From Chryseobacterium sp. (GTDB lineage Bacteria; Bacteroidota; Bacteroidia; Flavobacteriales; Weeksellaceae), in assembly GCF_019236175.1 (NCBI RefSeq), contig NZ_JAFAJM010000014.1:310001-374000 (forward strand): 64,000 nt of DNA. The letters run 5' to 3'. Both the position numbers and the translations under genes were made by a program. Positions 15,483 to 23,091 of the stretch are shown here, piece after piece (the first letter of the stretch is position 1; each line of letters begins with the position of its first letter). Under the pieces are notes generated by a model that saw nothing but the letters and a program-made list of their open reading frames with translations, made no database searches and was not told the DNA's origin.

Positions 15483-16583
15483 ATGAAAAAGGCGCAAATT
15501 GTTATAGGACTAGGTTTCGGAGATGAAGGAAAAGGAATCACAACAGATTTTCTGGCTCAGCAAAATCCTGAGGCTGTAGTGATCAGATTCTCAGGAGGAC
15601 AGCAAGCGGCTCATACGGTAATGATTGATGACAGAAAACATGTTCATTCAAGTTTTGCCAGTGGAGCGCTTCGCGGATTACCTTCTTATTATACCGAACA
15701 TTGCACCATTCATCCCTTATTTCTATTCAATGAAAGGGAAGAATTAAAAGCAAAAAACGGAAATACAGAGCTTCATATTCATCCGTTAGCCAAGGTAACT
15801 ACGCCTTTTGATGTCTGGCAAAACAGAACCAGTTCCAAAAATCTGGAACATGGAACCTGTGGAAAAGGAGTAGGAGCTACCATGAAAAGAAATGAAAGCC
15901 CTTACAAACTATTTGCCATTGATCTTATTGCCCCAAAGGAAATGTTGATCGAAAAGCTGAAAGGAATTGCTTATTACTATGGTTTTATGGAAGAGGAGCA
16001 GATTAATGAGCAGATCATTCCTTTTTTAGAAGCTGTTGAAAAAATAGATTGGAAGATCGATGATTACAGTTATCTGAACTCATTTGAAAATCTCATTTTT
16101 GAGGGAAGTCAGGGGATTTTATTAGATATGGATCATGGTGTTTTTCCGAATGTAACATACGCTCATACAACTTCAAAAAATGCTTATGAGATCTGTAAAA
16201 AGCTCAATTTTGAAGATATTGAAATGTATTATGTAACCAGAAGCTATGCAACACGTCACGGAAATGGATGGATGAGCAATGAAAAAGAGCTGCATCTGAG
16301 AAATAATGTAGAAGAAACGTGTACCTTTAATGAATATCAGAAAGAACTGAGATTCGGAGGGTTAGATTATAAATTATTGAATTATGCTTTAAAATTGGAT
16401 GGAGCTTATATTACCCCAACAAAAAAGAACCTGGTGATAACCTGCCTGGATCAGATTGATGAGGAATTTAAACTTGATCAGCTTGAAATGAAATTTGACA
16501 GTATGTTTGGATCTTATTCTCCTTATTCAAAAGATTTTAGAGAATTGAAAATAGATTGTGAAGACCATGTGAAAATTAATTAA
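15483..16583 (+). CDS. Adenylosuccinate synthetase-like protein (divergent PurA paralogue)
   Basis: A 366-residue protein clearly related to PurA but about 60 residues shorter than usual (~425-430). The GTP-binding GFGDEGKG (residues 11-18, keeping the catalytic Asp14), GGQQAAHTV (catalytic His), GKGVGATMKR and EGSQGILLDMDHG can all be aligned with PurA, while GGNNAGHT is changed to GGQQAAHT and the C-terminal aspartate-binding part is altered. PurA joins IMP and aspartate; this paralogue may ligate an amino acid to another purine nucleotide. Its place inside an ADP-ribose cluster suggests a modified nucleotide substrate, which is speculation. It is unlikely to be the housekeeping PurA. Confidence 0.85.
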   Translation: MKKAQIVIGLGFGDEGKGITTDFLAQQNPEAVVIRFSGGQQAAHTVMIDDRKHVHSSFASGALRGLPSYYTEHCTIHPLFLFNEREELKAKNGNTELHIHPLAKVTTPFDVWQNRTSSKNLEHGTCGKGVGATMKRNESPYKLFAIDLIAPKEMLIEKLKGIAYYYGFMEEEQINEQIIPFLEAVEKIDWKIDDYSYLNSFENLIFEGSQGILLDMDHGVFPNVTYAHTTSKNAYEICKKLNFEDIEMYYVTRSYATRHGNGWMSNEKELHLRNNVEETCTFNEYQKELRFGGLDYKLLNYALKLDGAYITPTKKNLVITCLDQIDEEFKLDQLEMKFDSMFGSYSPYSKDFRELKIDCEDHVKIN

Positions 16584-16601
16584 GAATATAAAAACACAAC
16601 G

Positions 16602-17008
16602 ATGAAAAAAATATATGTATCTGAAAATGGAAATTTGTCGTGGGAAAATTTTCATCAATTCTATATAGAACCTTTAAAAAAATAAATCTTTCTGAATGTG
16701 AATTTATTATAGGCGATTTTTCGGGAACCGATACAATGATGATGGAATTTTTAAAAGATAAATGTGAAAACGTAACAATTTTACATGTAGGAAAAAGACC
16801 AAGATATTTTGCCAATTCATTTAAAACGAAGACTATGAAATGGAATGTGATGGGCGGTTTTGTAAATGATTATGAAAGAGATATGTTCGGAATTGATCTT
16901 TGCACCCATTTTCTGGCTACGGATTTTAACACCGATGAAAAACGAAAAAGCGGAACATTAAAAAACATTGAAAAGTGTCTGAGTTTGGGTAAAATAAAAA
17001 TGAAATAA
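16602..17008 (+). pseudogene. SLOG/YspA-like nucleotide-binding protein, reading frame broken by a -1 shift at an A7 tract
   Basis: The natural start ATG at 16602 opens a 27-codon frame that ends at a TAA (16683-16685). The downstream frame continues to 17008. Reading back one base after the seven-A tract (16676-16682) joins them into a 135-residue protein with a continuous sequence (FYIEPLKK then INLSECEFIIGDFSGTD). The motif IIGDFSGTD followed by VTILHVGKRPRY resembles the YspA/DUF2493 branch of SLOG nucleotide-binding domains. The junction codons CCT TTA AAA AAA offer slippery heptamers (T TTA AAA and A AAA AAA), so programmed slippage, a recent mutation and a sequencing error are all possible. 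A GTG-started shorter product from 16640 is also possible. Confidence 0.7.
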
Positions 17009-17010
17009 CC

Positions 17011-17487
17011 ATGAAAACTATACAATACTTAAAAGGAGACGCTACAAATCCTCAAGTTGAAGGAAATAAGATTATTACTCATATTTGCAACGATATTGGA
17101 GGTTGGGGAAAAGGTTTTGTATTGGCTATTTCAAAAAGATGGAAAGAGCCTGAAAATGAATACAGAAACTGGTACCGCTTCAGAAGTGAAAATAACTTTG
17201 GTTTGGGAGAACTTCAGATCATACAGGTAGAACAATATGTCTATGTTGCCAATATGATTGGTCAAAAAGGAATCAAAACCGGAAGTAACGGAATTCCTGT
17301 TCGATATGAAGCGATTGAAAAATGTTTAGAAGAACTATCCAAACAAGCCTTACGCATCAACGCAAGTATACATATGCCAAGAATTGGATGTGGATTGGCA
17401 GGTGGAAAATGGGAACAAATAGAACCTATTATCGAAAGAACTTTACGGGCAAATGATGTTGAGGTATATGTATATGATTTTGATTAA
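17011..17487 (+). CDS. Macro domain protein (TARG1/ALC1-like)
   Basis: A 158-residue single macro domain. Visible features are YLKGDATNP at the N-terminus (ADP-ribose adenine contact), ITHICNDIGGWGKGF (proximal loop), YVANMIGQKG and IHMPRIGCGLAGGKWE (phosphate-binding loop). This branch includes TARG1, which removes ADP-ribose from Glu/Asp and from DNA ends, and yeast Poa1, which dephosphorylates ADP-ribose 1''-phosphate. The latter activity would fit KptA in the same cluster, because Tpt1/KptA releases ADP-ribose 1'',2''-cyclic phosphate. It begins 2 bases after the preceding gene. Confidence 0.93.
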   Translation: MKTIQYLKGDATNPQVEGNKIITHICNDIGGWGKGFVLAISKRWKEPENEYRNWYRFRSENNFGLGELQIIQVEQYVYVANMIGQKGIKTGSNGIPVRYEAIEKCLEELSKQALRINASIHMPRIGCGLAGGKWEQIEPIIERTLRANDVEVYVYDFD

Positions 17488-17494
17488 ATAAGTG

Positions 17495-18085
17495 ATGAAA
17501 GAATTTGAAATAAGAGCAGACTATAACCGGGATACGATTGTTGTATATCAGTCTTATAATAAAACGATAGCAAAATCTGCAATAGAGAATCAGAAGTTTA
17601 CTGCTCCTTTTTCATTCAGCAGAATGACCTGGATTAAGCCTTCTTTTCTTTGGATGATGGAACGAAGTAATTACGGTCAGAAATCCAATCAGGAATGTAC
17701 TCTTGCCATTCACATTAAAAGAGAAGCATGGGAGAAAGCTTTGGAACTTGCCATTTTAACCTCGCCTGAGAAAAGGGTATATCCAAAGCCCGGCATATGG
17801 GAAGAGGAATTTGAAAAAGCCAAAGTATATGTACAATGGGATCCCGAAAGAAATATCAAAGGTAACAAGCTGGAATATCGTTCCATCCAGGTAGGAATCA
17901 GCCGATTTCTGATCGAAGAATTTAATGAAGACTGGATGGTGAAAATAGAAGACTACTCACCATTGGTTAAAAAGATTTTGAATCTTACCAAACAGGGGGA
18001 ATATGATAAAGCCAAAAAGCTGTTACCTGTAGAAAAAATATATCCGTTATCCAACGAAATTGCTCGCAGGATAGGATCAGACTAA
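17495..18085 (+). CDS. DUF4291 domain-containing protein
   Basis: A 196-residue protein matching DUF4291 over its whole length: IRADYN at the N-terminus, VYQSYN, RMTWIKPSFLWMMERS, then VYVQWDPERN and RSIQVGISR in the C-terminal half. The family has no established function but is widespread and strongly conserved around Arg, Tyr and Trp residues. The R-D-Y, Y-Q-S-Y and W-I-K-P elements could form a nucleotide pocket. Its place among ADP-ribose enzymes suggests an NAD- or ADP-ribose-binding role, possibly an ADP-ribosyltransferase-like fold; this is inference. I prefer the ATG at 17495 over the GTG at 17492. Confidence 0.85.
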   Translation: MKEFEIRADYNRDTIVVYQSYNKTIAKSAIENQKFTAPFSFSRMTWIKPSFLWMMERSNYGQKSNQECTLAIHIKREAWEKALELAILTSPEKRVYPKPGIWEEEFEKAKVYVQWDPERNIKGNKLEYRSIQVGISRFLIEEFNEDWMVKIEDYSPLVKKILNLTKQGEYDKAKKLLPVEKIYPLSNEIARRIGSD

Positions 18086-18102
18086 GATTTTAAAAACAAA
18101 CG

Positions 18103-18188
18103 CCACGAATGCACGAATAAAAGCATAGACAATTGTTATAAGGCTTAAACTATACATAAGTATGATAAGAAAATTCGTCTATTCGTGG
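18103..18188 (+). repeat. Intergenic inverted repeat (CCACGAATGCACGAAT type)
   Basis: CCACGAATGCACGAAT (18103-18118) is matched at 14 of 16 bases by its inverted copy ATTCGTCTATTCGTGG (18173-18188), with a 54-base spacer. A third unit, ATTCGTGCATTCGTG, sits at 19546-19560. These look like members of a dispersed intergenic repeat family rather than a terminator. Confidence 0.6.
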
Positions 18189-18207
18189 CCAAAAAACAAA
18201 AGCAATC

Positions 18208-19023
18208 ATGACAAATAAAGGAATGGCAAAAGATACCTTAGATATCCTCGCCAGAAAATATTATATCAATACAGAAAACGAAAGAATAGATATAGAAAAT
18301 GAGCTGGAAATCAGTAAAAAAGAAACCGTTCTTTTCACTCCGGAACAACTTTCCGAACTGGCTGCTGCCCCAATGCCGGAAGTACATTTTGAAACTCAAT
18401 TTGAAACCTGGCGCTGCAGCTCCCTAAAAGCTATTTTAGAATTAGTGAATGAAGAGGATCAGGATAAGGTCATGTGCCTTAATTTTGCCTCCGCAAAAAA
18501 TCCTGGTGGCGGATTTATCAATGGTGCCGAAGCCCAGGAAGAAAGCCTTGCAAGAACTTCCGGATTATATGAAAGCCTGTTAATGGCAGAGGATTATTAC
18601 ACATTACATCGCAGTATGACCTCTTGTTTTTACACAGATACGATGATTTATAGCCCGAAAGTGCCTGTTTTCAGAAAAGATAAAGGGGAATTATTGTCAG
18701 AACCGGTTCTGTGTAACTTTATTACTTCTCCGGCAGTAAATGCCGGGGTTGTAAAAAGACAGGAACCCCAAAGAGAAAATGAAATTGCGGGAGCTATGGA
18801 TATCAGAACAGATAAAATGCTTGCACTCGCCTTACATCAGGGCAATGAAACCCTGATTCTGGGAGCTTGGGGCTGTGGAGTATTTAGGAATGATCCGAAA
18901 GAAATTGCCGGTTTGTTCAGGAAATACCTTCAGGGAAAATATAAGAACAAATTTAAAAGAGTGGTTTTTGCAATCTTAACAAAGAAAGAAGAGATGCTGA
19001 AACCATTTGAAGAAATACAATGA
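18208..19023 (+). CDS. Bacterial-type poly(ADP-ribose) glycohydrolase (TIGR02452/DUF2263)
   Basis: A 271-residue PARG-like macro-fold protein. The signature [15 protein letters not shown] (residues 98-112) contains the GGG loop and the QEE catalytic pair in which the second Glu attacks the ribose-ribose bond. [11 protein letters not shown] near residues 225-235 is the phosphate-binding loop. The N-terminal helical extension (residues 1-60) is normal for the TIGR02452 family. It would cleave ADP-ribose polymers or related glycosidic linkages. The stop overlaps the next macro gene by 4 bases (ATGA), indicating translational coupling. A second in-frame ATG at residue 6 is an alternative start. 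Confidence 0.93.
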   Translation: MTNKGMAKDTLDILARKYYINTENERIDIENELEISKKETVLFTPEQLSELAAAPMPEVHFETQFETWRCSSLKAILELVNEEDQDKVMCLNFASAKNPGGGFINGAEAQEESLARTSGLYESLLMAEDYYTLHRSMTSCFYTDTMIYSPKVPVFRKDKGELLSEPVLCNFITSPAVNAGVVKRQEPQRENEIAGAMDIRTDKMLALALHQGNETLILGAWGCGVFRNDPKEIAGLFRKYLQGKYKNKFKRVVFAILTKKEEMLKPFEEIQ

Positions 19024-19535
19024 AAATTGAAATCATAAGAGGAGATATCACAAGAATCCATGCAGATGCTATTGTCAATGCTGCCAATTCCTCCTTATTA
19101 GGAGGTGGCGGTGTAGATGGGGCTATTCATCGTGCCGGAGGATCACAAATCCTTGAAGAATGCAGAGCGATCAGAAACAGACAGGGAAAATGTAATACCG
19201 GGGAAGCAGTGGCGACCACAGCAGGAAATCTTCCCGCTCAATATGTCATCCATACTGTAGGACCGGTCTGGAACGGAGATGAAGAAAAATGTATTCGATT
19301 TCTGTTTGATTGTTATAAAAACTCTTTGAGGCTGGCGGAAACACTTGATATTAAAACAATTGCTTTTCCCAATATCAGCACAGGAATCTATAAATTTCCA
19401 AAAGAACTGGCAGGAGAAATCGCGATCCATGAAGTAAGAAAATTTCACTCAGATAGCATAGAGAATGTTATTTTTGTTTGTTTTGATGAAGAGAACGAAG
19501 AAATTTATAAAAAGCTCTTAAAATCTCCTTTGTAG
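19020..19535 (+). CDS. MacroD-type macro domain protein (O-acetyl-ADP-ribose / mono-ADP-ribosyl hydrolase)
   Basis: A 171-residue macro domain of the MacroD/YmdB branch: [20 protein letters not shown] (residues 8-27), [14 protein letters not shown] (28-41) and the C-terminal ISTGIYKFP loop. Members hydrolyse O-acetyl-ADP-ribose, the sirtuin by-product, and remove mono-ADP-ribose from acidic residues. That fits the sirtuin encoded directly downstream. The start overlaps the PARG stop by 4 bases. Confidence 0.95.
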   Translation: MKIEIIRGDITRIHADAIVNAANSSLLGGGGVDGAIHRAGGSQILEECRAIRNRQGKCNTGEAVATTAGNLPAQYVIHTVGPVWNGDEEKCIRFLFDCYKNSLRLAETLDIKTIAFPNISTGIYKFPKELAGEIAIHEVRKFHSDSIENVIFVCFDEENEEIYKKLLKSPL

Positions 19536-19545
19536 AATCAATTAT

Positions 19546-19560
19546 ATTCGTGCATTCGTG
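19546..19560 (+). repeat. Single unit of the intergenic repeat (ATTCGTGCATTCGTG)
   Basis: This is the same 15-base unit whose inverted copies frame 18103-18188. It lies in the short gap between the MacroD-type and sirtuin genes. Confidence 0.5.
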
Positions 19561-19598
19561 ACTAAGAAGCCACTGTGTACAAAAACAAAATTACACCA

Positions 19599-20285
19599 AT
19601 GAAAAAACTAACCATATTAAGCGGTGCAGGAATCAGCGCAGAAAGCGGAATACAAACCTTCAGAGACGGAGATGGCCTCTGGGAGAATCATAATGTAACC
19701 GATGTGGCAAGTCCGGAAGGCTGGAGAAAAGACAGAGCTTTGGTATTAGAATTTTACAACCAGAGAAGACGACAGCTTCACGAAGTAGAGCCTAATGAAG
19801 CCCACAAACTAGTGGCAGAGCTTGAAAAATATTTTGAGGTACAGATCATTACCCAAAATATTGATGATCTGCATGAAAGAGCTGGTTCTACCAAGATTCT
19901 TCACATTCACGGAGAATTGTTTAAGTCATGTTCGTGCAACAATAAAAGATTAAGCTACGAACAAAAAGGAGATATCAATATAGGCGATAAAGCAGAAGAT
20001 GGAGCTCAGTTAAGACCATTCATTGTTTGGTTTGGAGAAGATGTTCCTTTGTACCAGGACGCCAGAGAAATAGTAAAAGATTCCGATATATTATTGGTGA
20101 TCGGGACCTCTTTACAGGTATATCCTGCAGCAGGGTTAATTCATGATATCAAAGATGATTGTCTATTAATTGTGATCAATCCTAATGAAACTGGCTTTGG
20201 TTACGGGCAAAGAGCAGTAGTGATGAAAGAAACGGCTACACAGGGCATGAAACTACTGTTCGATAAACTGATAAACCTTGCGTAA
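19599..20285 (+). CDS. Sir2 family NAD-dependent deacylase lacking the zinc ribbon
   Basis: A 228-residue sirtuin core. GAGISAESGI with TFRD (residues 9-23) binds NAD, TQNIDDLHE (85-93) is the ribose/nicotinamide site, His104 in HIHGEL is the catalytic base, and VWFGEDVP and GTSLQVYPA follow. The small domain has only CSC (111-113) and none of the two CxxC pairs that hold structural zinc in most sirtuins. It could be a deacylase, an ADP-ribosyltransferase or a NADase. I chose the ATG at 19599 because it directly precedes the first beta strand; a GTG at 19575 is possible. The TAATG junction couples it to the next gene. Confidence 0.93.
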   Translation: MKKLTILSGAGISAESGIQTFRDGDGLWENHNVTDVASPEGWRKDRALVLEFYNQRRRQLHEVEPNEAHKLVAELEKYFEVQIITQNIDDLHERAGSTKILHIHGELFKSCSCNNKRLSYEQKGDINIGDKAEDGAQLRPFIVWFGEDVPLYQDAREIVKDSDILLVIGTSLQVYPAAGLIHDIKDDCLLIVINPNETGFGYGQRAVVMKETATQGMKLLFDKLINLA

Positions 20286-21232
20286 TGAAAAATAAAGTAA
20301 AGGCAGGAATCATGGGAGTATGCATCGGTGATGCTCTAGGAGTTCCGGTTGAATTTAAAAACAGAGAATATTTAAAACAGTTTCCTGTTACAGAAATGCA
20401 GGAATTCGGCTCGCATAATCAACCCAAAGGAACCTGGAGCGATGATAGCTCTCTAACGCTCTGCCTTGCTGAAGAACTTACAAAGGGCTATAATCTGGAA
20501 AAGATAGGGCAAAGCTTTATAAAATGGGTTAAATACGGTCATTGGACTGCCCATGGAAGACTTTTCGATATTGGAGGAACTACAAGGGAGGCTATTGCAA
20601 GGTTAATTAAAGGAGAAAGCGCGCGATTTTCAGGAAATATCTTTGAAGAAGACAATGGAAATGGTTCTTTAATGAGAATTCTTCCCCTTGCTTTTTATTT
20701 AAAAGATGAAGAAAATATTGAAAAGATTTACCAAACAGTAAAGGAAATCTCCACCATCACGCATGGACATTTTAGATCTGTTTTTGCCTGCTTTATCTAT
20801 GTGATATTTAGCATTCAGTTAATCAAAGGGAAAAGCAAATCTCAAGCTTATCAGTATATGCAGGATGTTGCTTTGGAATATGCAGAAAAACAGTGGTTTA
20901 GCTTGAGTGAGCTTGAGCTTTTTCAAAGGGTTTTAAAAAACGATATTTCAAAATATTCTGAAGATGAAATAAGGGGGAGTGGGTACGTACTACATAGCCT
21001 GGAAGCTTCATTATGGTGCTTATTAAATTCAGAGAGTTACTCAGAAGCGGTATTGAAAGCCGTAAATCTGGGTGAAGATACCGATACCACAGGAGCTATT
21101 ACCGGTGGATTGGCAGGAATTTATTATGGTTTTGGAAACATCCCCCAGAAATGGGTTGAGGAGCTGGTAAGAAAAGAGGATATTGAAACACTATGTGAAA
21201 AATTAGAAAATAAATACACTGTAAACTCATGA
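20285..21232 (+). CDS. ADP-ribosylglycohydrolase (DraG/ARH family)
   Basis: A 315-residue DraG-type hydrolase. The dinuclear-metal motifs are in place: GDALGVPVEF (residues 15-24), WSDDSS (51-56), EDNGNGSLMR (122-131) and GEDTDTTGAITGG (263-275). Family members remove ADP-ribose from arginine (DraG), serine (ARH3) or other sites in a metal-dependent manner. The fold is unrelated to macro and NADAR enzymes, so the cluster combines three fold classes of ADP-ribosyl hydrolase. It starts on the last base of the sirtuin stop and overlaps the next gene by 4 bases. Confidence 0.94.
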   Translation: MKNKVKAGIMGVCIGDALGVPVEFKNREYLKQFPVTEMQEFGSHNQPKGTWSDDSSLTLCLAEELTKGYNLEKIGQSFIKWVKYGHWTAHGRLFDIGGTTREAIARLIKGESARFSGNIFEEDNGNGSLMRILPLAFYLKDEENIEKIYQTVKEISTITHGHFRSVFACFIYVIFSIQLIKGKSKSQAYQYMQDVALEYAEKQWFSLSELELFQRVLKNDISKYSEDEIRGSGYVLHSLEASLWCLLNSESYSEAVLKAVNLGEDTDTTGAITGGLAGIYYGFGNIPQKWVEELVRKEDIETLCEKLENKYTVNS

Positions 21233-21708
21233 AATCTTTCCTAAAAGCCCTTACTGAGATGTTTTCAAAAAATGATCCCGAGAATGATATTCAGAATTAT
21301 CCTTTGAAGAAATATGAAGGAAGAATTGAAATCAATAAAGCTTTAGAAATAGAAAATTTTCATGTTCATTACTCTCCCGATTATGCATTTGAGACCCCGG
21401 TTGAAATATTGAATAGAATAAATGGGAAGACCTTACTTTGGATAGATCATCAAAATAGTCTGCTGGGTTTTTCACATCAAAAGAAGACTTTATTGATTCC
21501 TTTACATAAAATAAATGGAATAGAGATTCAGAATATTCTTAAAGGAAAAGGACCGGGTGAATCTGATTTATTCGTCTATCTTAAAAACAGCATCTCTGTA
21601 ATGCTTTCAGTAGCACCGGATCCATATTATTTTGATCAGTATGCAGATGATATTCATAAAACAACAGGGTTTCCTGTGACTTTTTCTCCGGAATTTTATA
21701 ATACATAA
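21229..21708 (+). CDS. Hypothetical protein of the ADP-ribose cluster
   Basis: A 159-residue soluble protein without signal peptide or membrane segment. It is mixed alpha/beta, with a lead of ~30 residues (KALTEMFSKNDPENDI) and a beta-rich body (TLLWIDHQNSLLGFSHQKKTLLIPLHKI) that could be a PH-like or immunity-protein-like fold. I do not recognise a family. It overlaps the ADP-ribosylglycohydrolase gene by 4 bases and precedes kptA by 16, so it is an operon member. A regulatory partner of one of the hydrolases is possible but unsupported. Confidence 0.7.
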   Translation: MKSFLKALTEMFSKNDPENDIQNYPLKKYEGRIEINKALEIENFHVHYSPDYAFETPVEILNRINGKTLLWIDHQNSLLGFSHQKKTLLIPLHKINGIEIQNILKGKGPGESDLFVYLKNSISVMLSVAPDPYYFDQYADDIHKTTGFPVTFSPEFYNT

Positions 21709-21724
21709 CTAAAGCACAAACACT

Positions 21725-22270
21725 ATGAACGAAATAGAAACAAAAAGAATAAGTAAATTTTTGAGCCTCATTTTGAGGCACCAGCCCGAAACGATCGGAT
21801 TAAAACTGGATGAAAACGGCTGGGCAGATGTAGAAGAACTGAGAGCAAAATCAGAAAAAAAAAGGATGCACTTTTCTTTGGATGAACTGGATGAGGTGGT
21901 TGAAACCAATAACAAAAAAAGATTCGCCTTTAATGATGATAAAACAAAGATCAGAGCAAGTCAGGGACATTCTATCGACATCGATTTGGCTTTGGTAGCA
22001 ATGCAACCACCTGATTTTTTATATCATGGGACTGCGGAAGCTAACATTTCTTCTATTACCGCTAAAGGAATTGAAAAAAGAACCCGCCAGCATGTACACT
22101 TAAGTGCTGATAAAGAGACCGCTACCAAGGTGGGGATGAGATATGGCAAGCCCATCATTCTGACCATCAGAACCGGACAAATGCATGAAGACGGAGTTGC
22201 ATTCTATCAATCGGCTAACGGAGTGTGGCTCACAGAATTTGTAGATCCTAAATACATTTCAAAGTCATAA
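21725..22270 (+). CDS. kptA: RNA 2'-phosphotransferase (KptA/Tpt1 family)
   Basis: A 181-residue protein of normal KptA length. The N-terminal RNA-binding winged helix has ISKFLSLILRHQP (residues 9-21, with the catalytic Arg-His), then QGHS (80-83), and the C-terminal ADP-ribosyltransferase fold has LYHGT (99-103), VHLSADKETATKVGMRYG and the late YQSANGVWLTEFVDPKYI. The enzyme moves an internal RNA 2'-phosphate to NAD, giving ADP-ribose 1'',2''-cyclic phosphate and nicotinamide; 5'-end ADP-ribosylation is also known. Macro domains and the downstream phosphoesterase could process the product. Confidence 0.96.
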   Translation: MNEIETKRISKFLSLILRHQPETIGLKLDENGWADVEELRAKSEKKRMHFSLDELDEVVETNNKKRFAFNDDKTKIRASQGHSIDIDLALVAMQPPDFLYHGTAEANISSITAKGIEKRTRQHVHLSADKETATKVGMRYGKPIILTIRTGQMHEDGVAFYQSANGVWLTEFVDPKYISKS

Positions 22271-22294
22271 AAAACAACAGAACTGTATGAAAAG

Positions 22295-22325
22295 AACCAT
22301 TATGTAAAGATAATGGTTTATCTTT
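22295..22325 (+). terminator. Hairpin between kptA and the phosphoesterase gene
   Basis: AACCATTAT (22295-22303) pairs perfectly with ATAATGGTT (22310-22318) around a six-base loop. The following T-run is short, so this is a weak terminator or an RNA processing site within the operon. Confidence 0.5.
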
Positions 22326-22344
22326 TCATCAACGAAAGTAAACC

Positions 22345-23091
22345 ATGAGCAGAACATTAGTAATAGGAGACATTCACGGCGGATACAGAGCCCTAACGCA
22401 GATACTTGAAAGAGCTGAGGTTACCCCGGACGACAAACTGATCTTCTTGGGAGATTATGTAGACGGCTGGAGCGAATCTTACCAGGTCATTCAGGCTTTA
22501 ATTGAACTTTCCGAAAAGAACGAATGTATTTTTATCAAAGGAAATCATGATGTCTGGTGTGAAGACTGGTTAGCCCGTGGAGAAGGTCCCGGAGTTTGGC
22601 TCTCCAATGGCGGTAAAAGTACAGTAGACAGTTATGAAAACTATTCTCAGGAAGACCAGGAGATCCATCTGGAATTTTTCCAACGCATGAAAAGTTATCA
22701 TGTGGATGAGCAGAACCGCCTGTTTATTCATGCCGGCTATTCTTCCATGCATGGTCCGGAGAAAGAAGTATATTCCAGCAATTACCGTTGGGACAGAACC
22801 CTTTGGGAGACTGCTGTAGCAATGGATAAAAAATTAGAAAAACACTCCTTGTTATATCCTAAAAGACTGCTTCTTTATAAAGAAATATTCATCGGACATA
22901 CTCCAACACTGTATATCGGAAGTAAAATGCCATCCAATAAAGCCAATATCTGGAATATGGATACCGGAGCAGCTTTTACCGGAGCGCTATCCATCATGGA
23001 TATTGAAACGAATGAATGCTGGCAAAGCGACATACTTCCCACATTATATCCTGATGAAAAAGGGAGGAATGCAGATATGTTAAATAGGTGA
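22345..23091 (+). CDS. PPP-type metallophosphoesterase (calcineurin-like)
   Basis: A 248-residue phosphoesterase with the PPP family metal motifs GDIHGGY (residues 8-14), GDYVDGW (~36-42) and GNHDVW (~67-72), and a later GHTP with its metal-binding His. Relatives include serine/threonine phosphatases, Ap4A hydrolase and the phosphatase part of RNA-repair Pnkp. In this context a substrate such as an RNA 2',3'-cyclic end, ADP-ribose phosphate or a phosphoprotein is plausible. It is the last gene of the co-directional block, 74 bases behind kptA. Confidence 0.85.
   Translation: MSRTLVIGDIHGGYRALTQILERAEVTPDDKLIFLGDYVDGWSESYQVIQALIELSEKNECIFIKGNHDVWCEDWLARGEGPGVWLSNGGKSTVDSYENYSQEDQEIHLEFFQRMKSYHVDEQNRLFIHAGYSSMHGPEKEVYSSNYRWDRTLWETAVAMDKKLEKHSLLYPKRLLLYKEIFIGHTPTLYIGSKMPSNKANIWNMDTGAAFTGALSIMDIETNECWQSDILPTLYPDEKGRNADMLNR

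Noticed and set aside
13578-23091. Prophage origin for the ADP-ribose cluster
   Set aside because: No integrase, terminase, capsid or tail genes are present, although NADAR, PurA-like and KptA-like genes do occur in phages.
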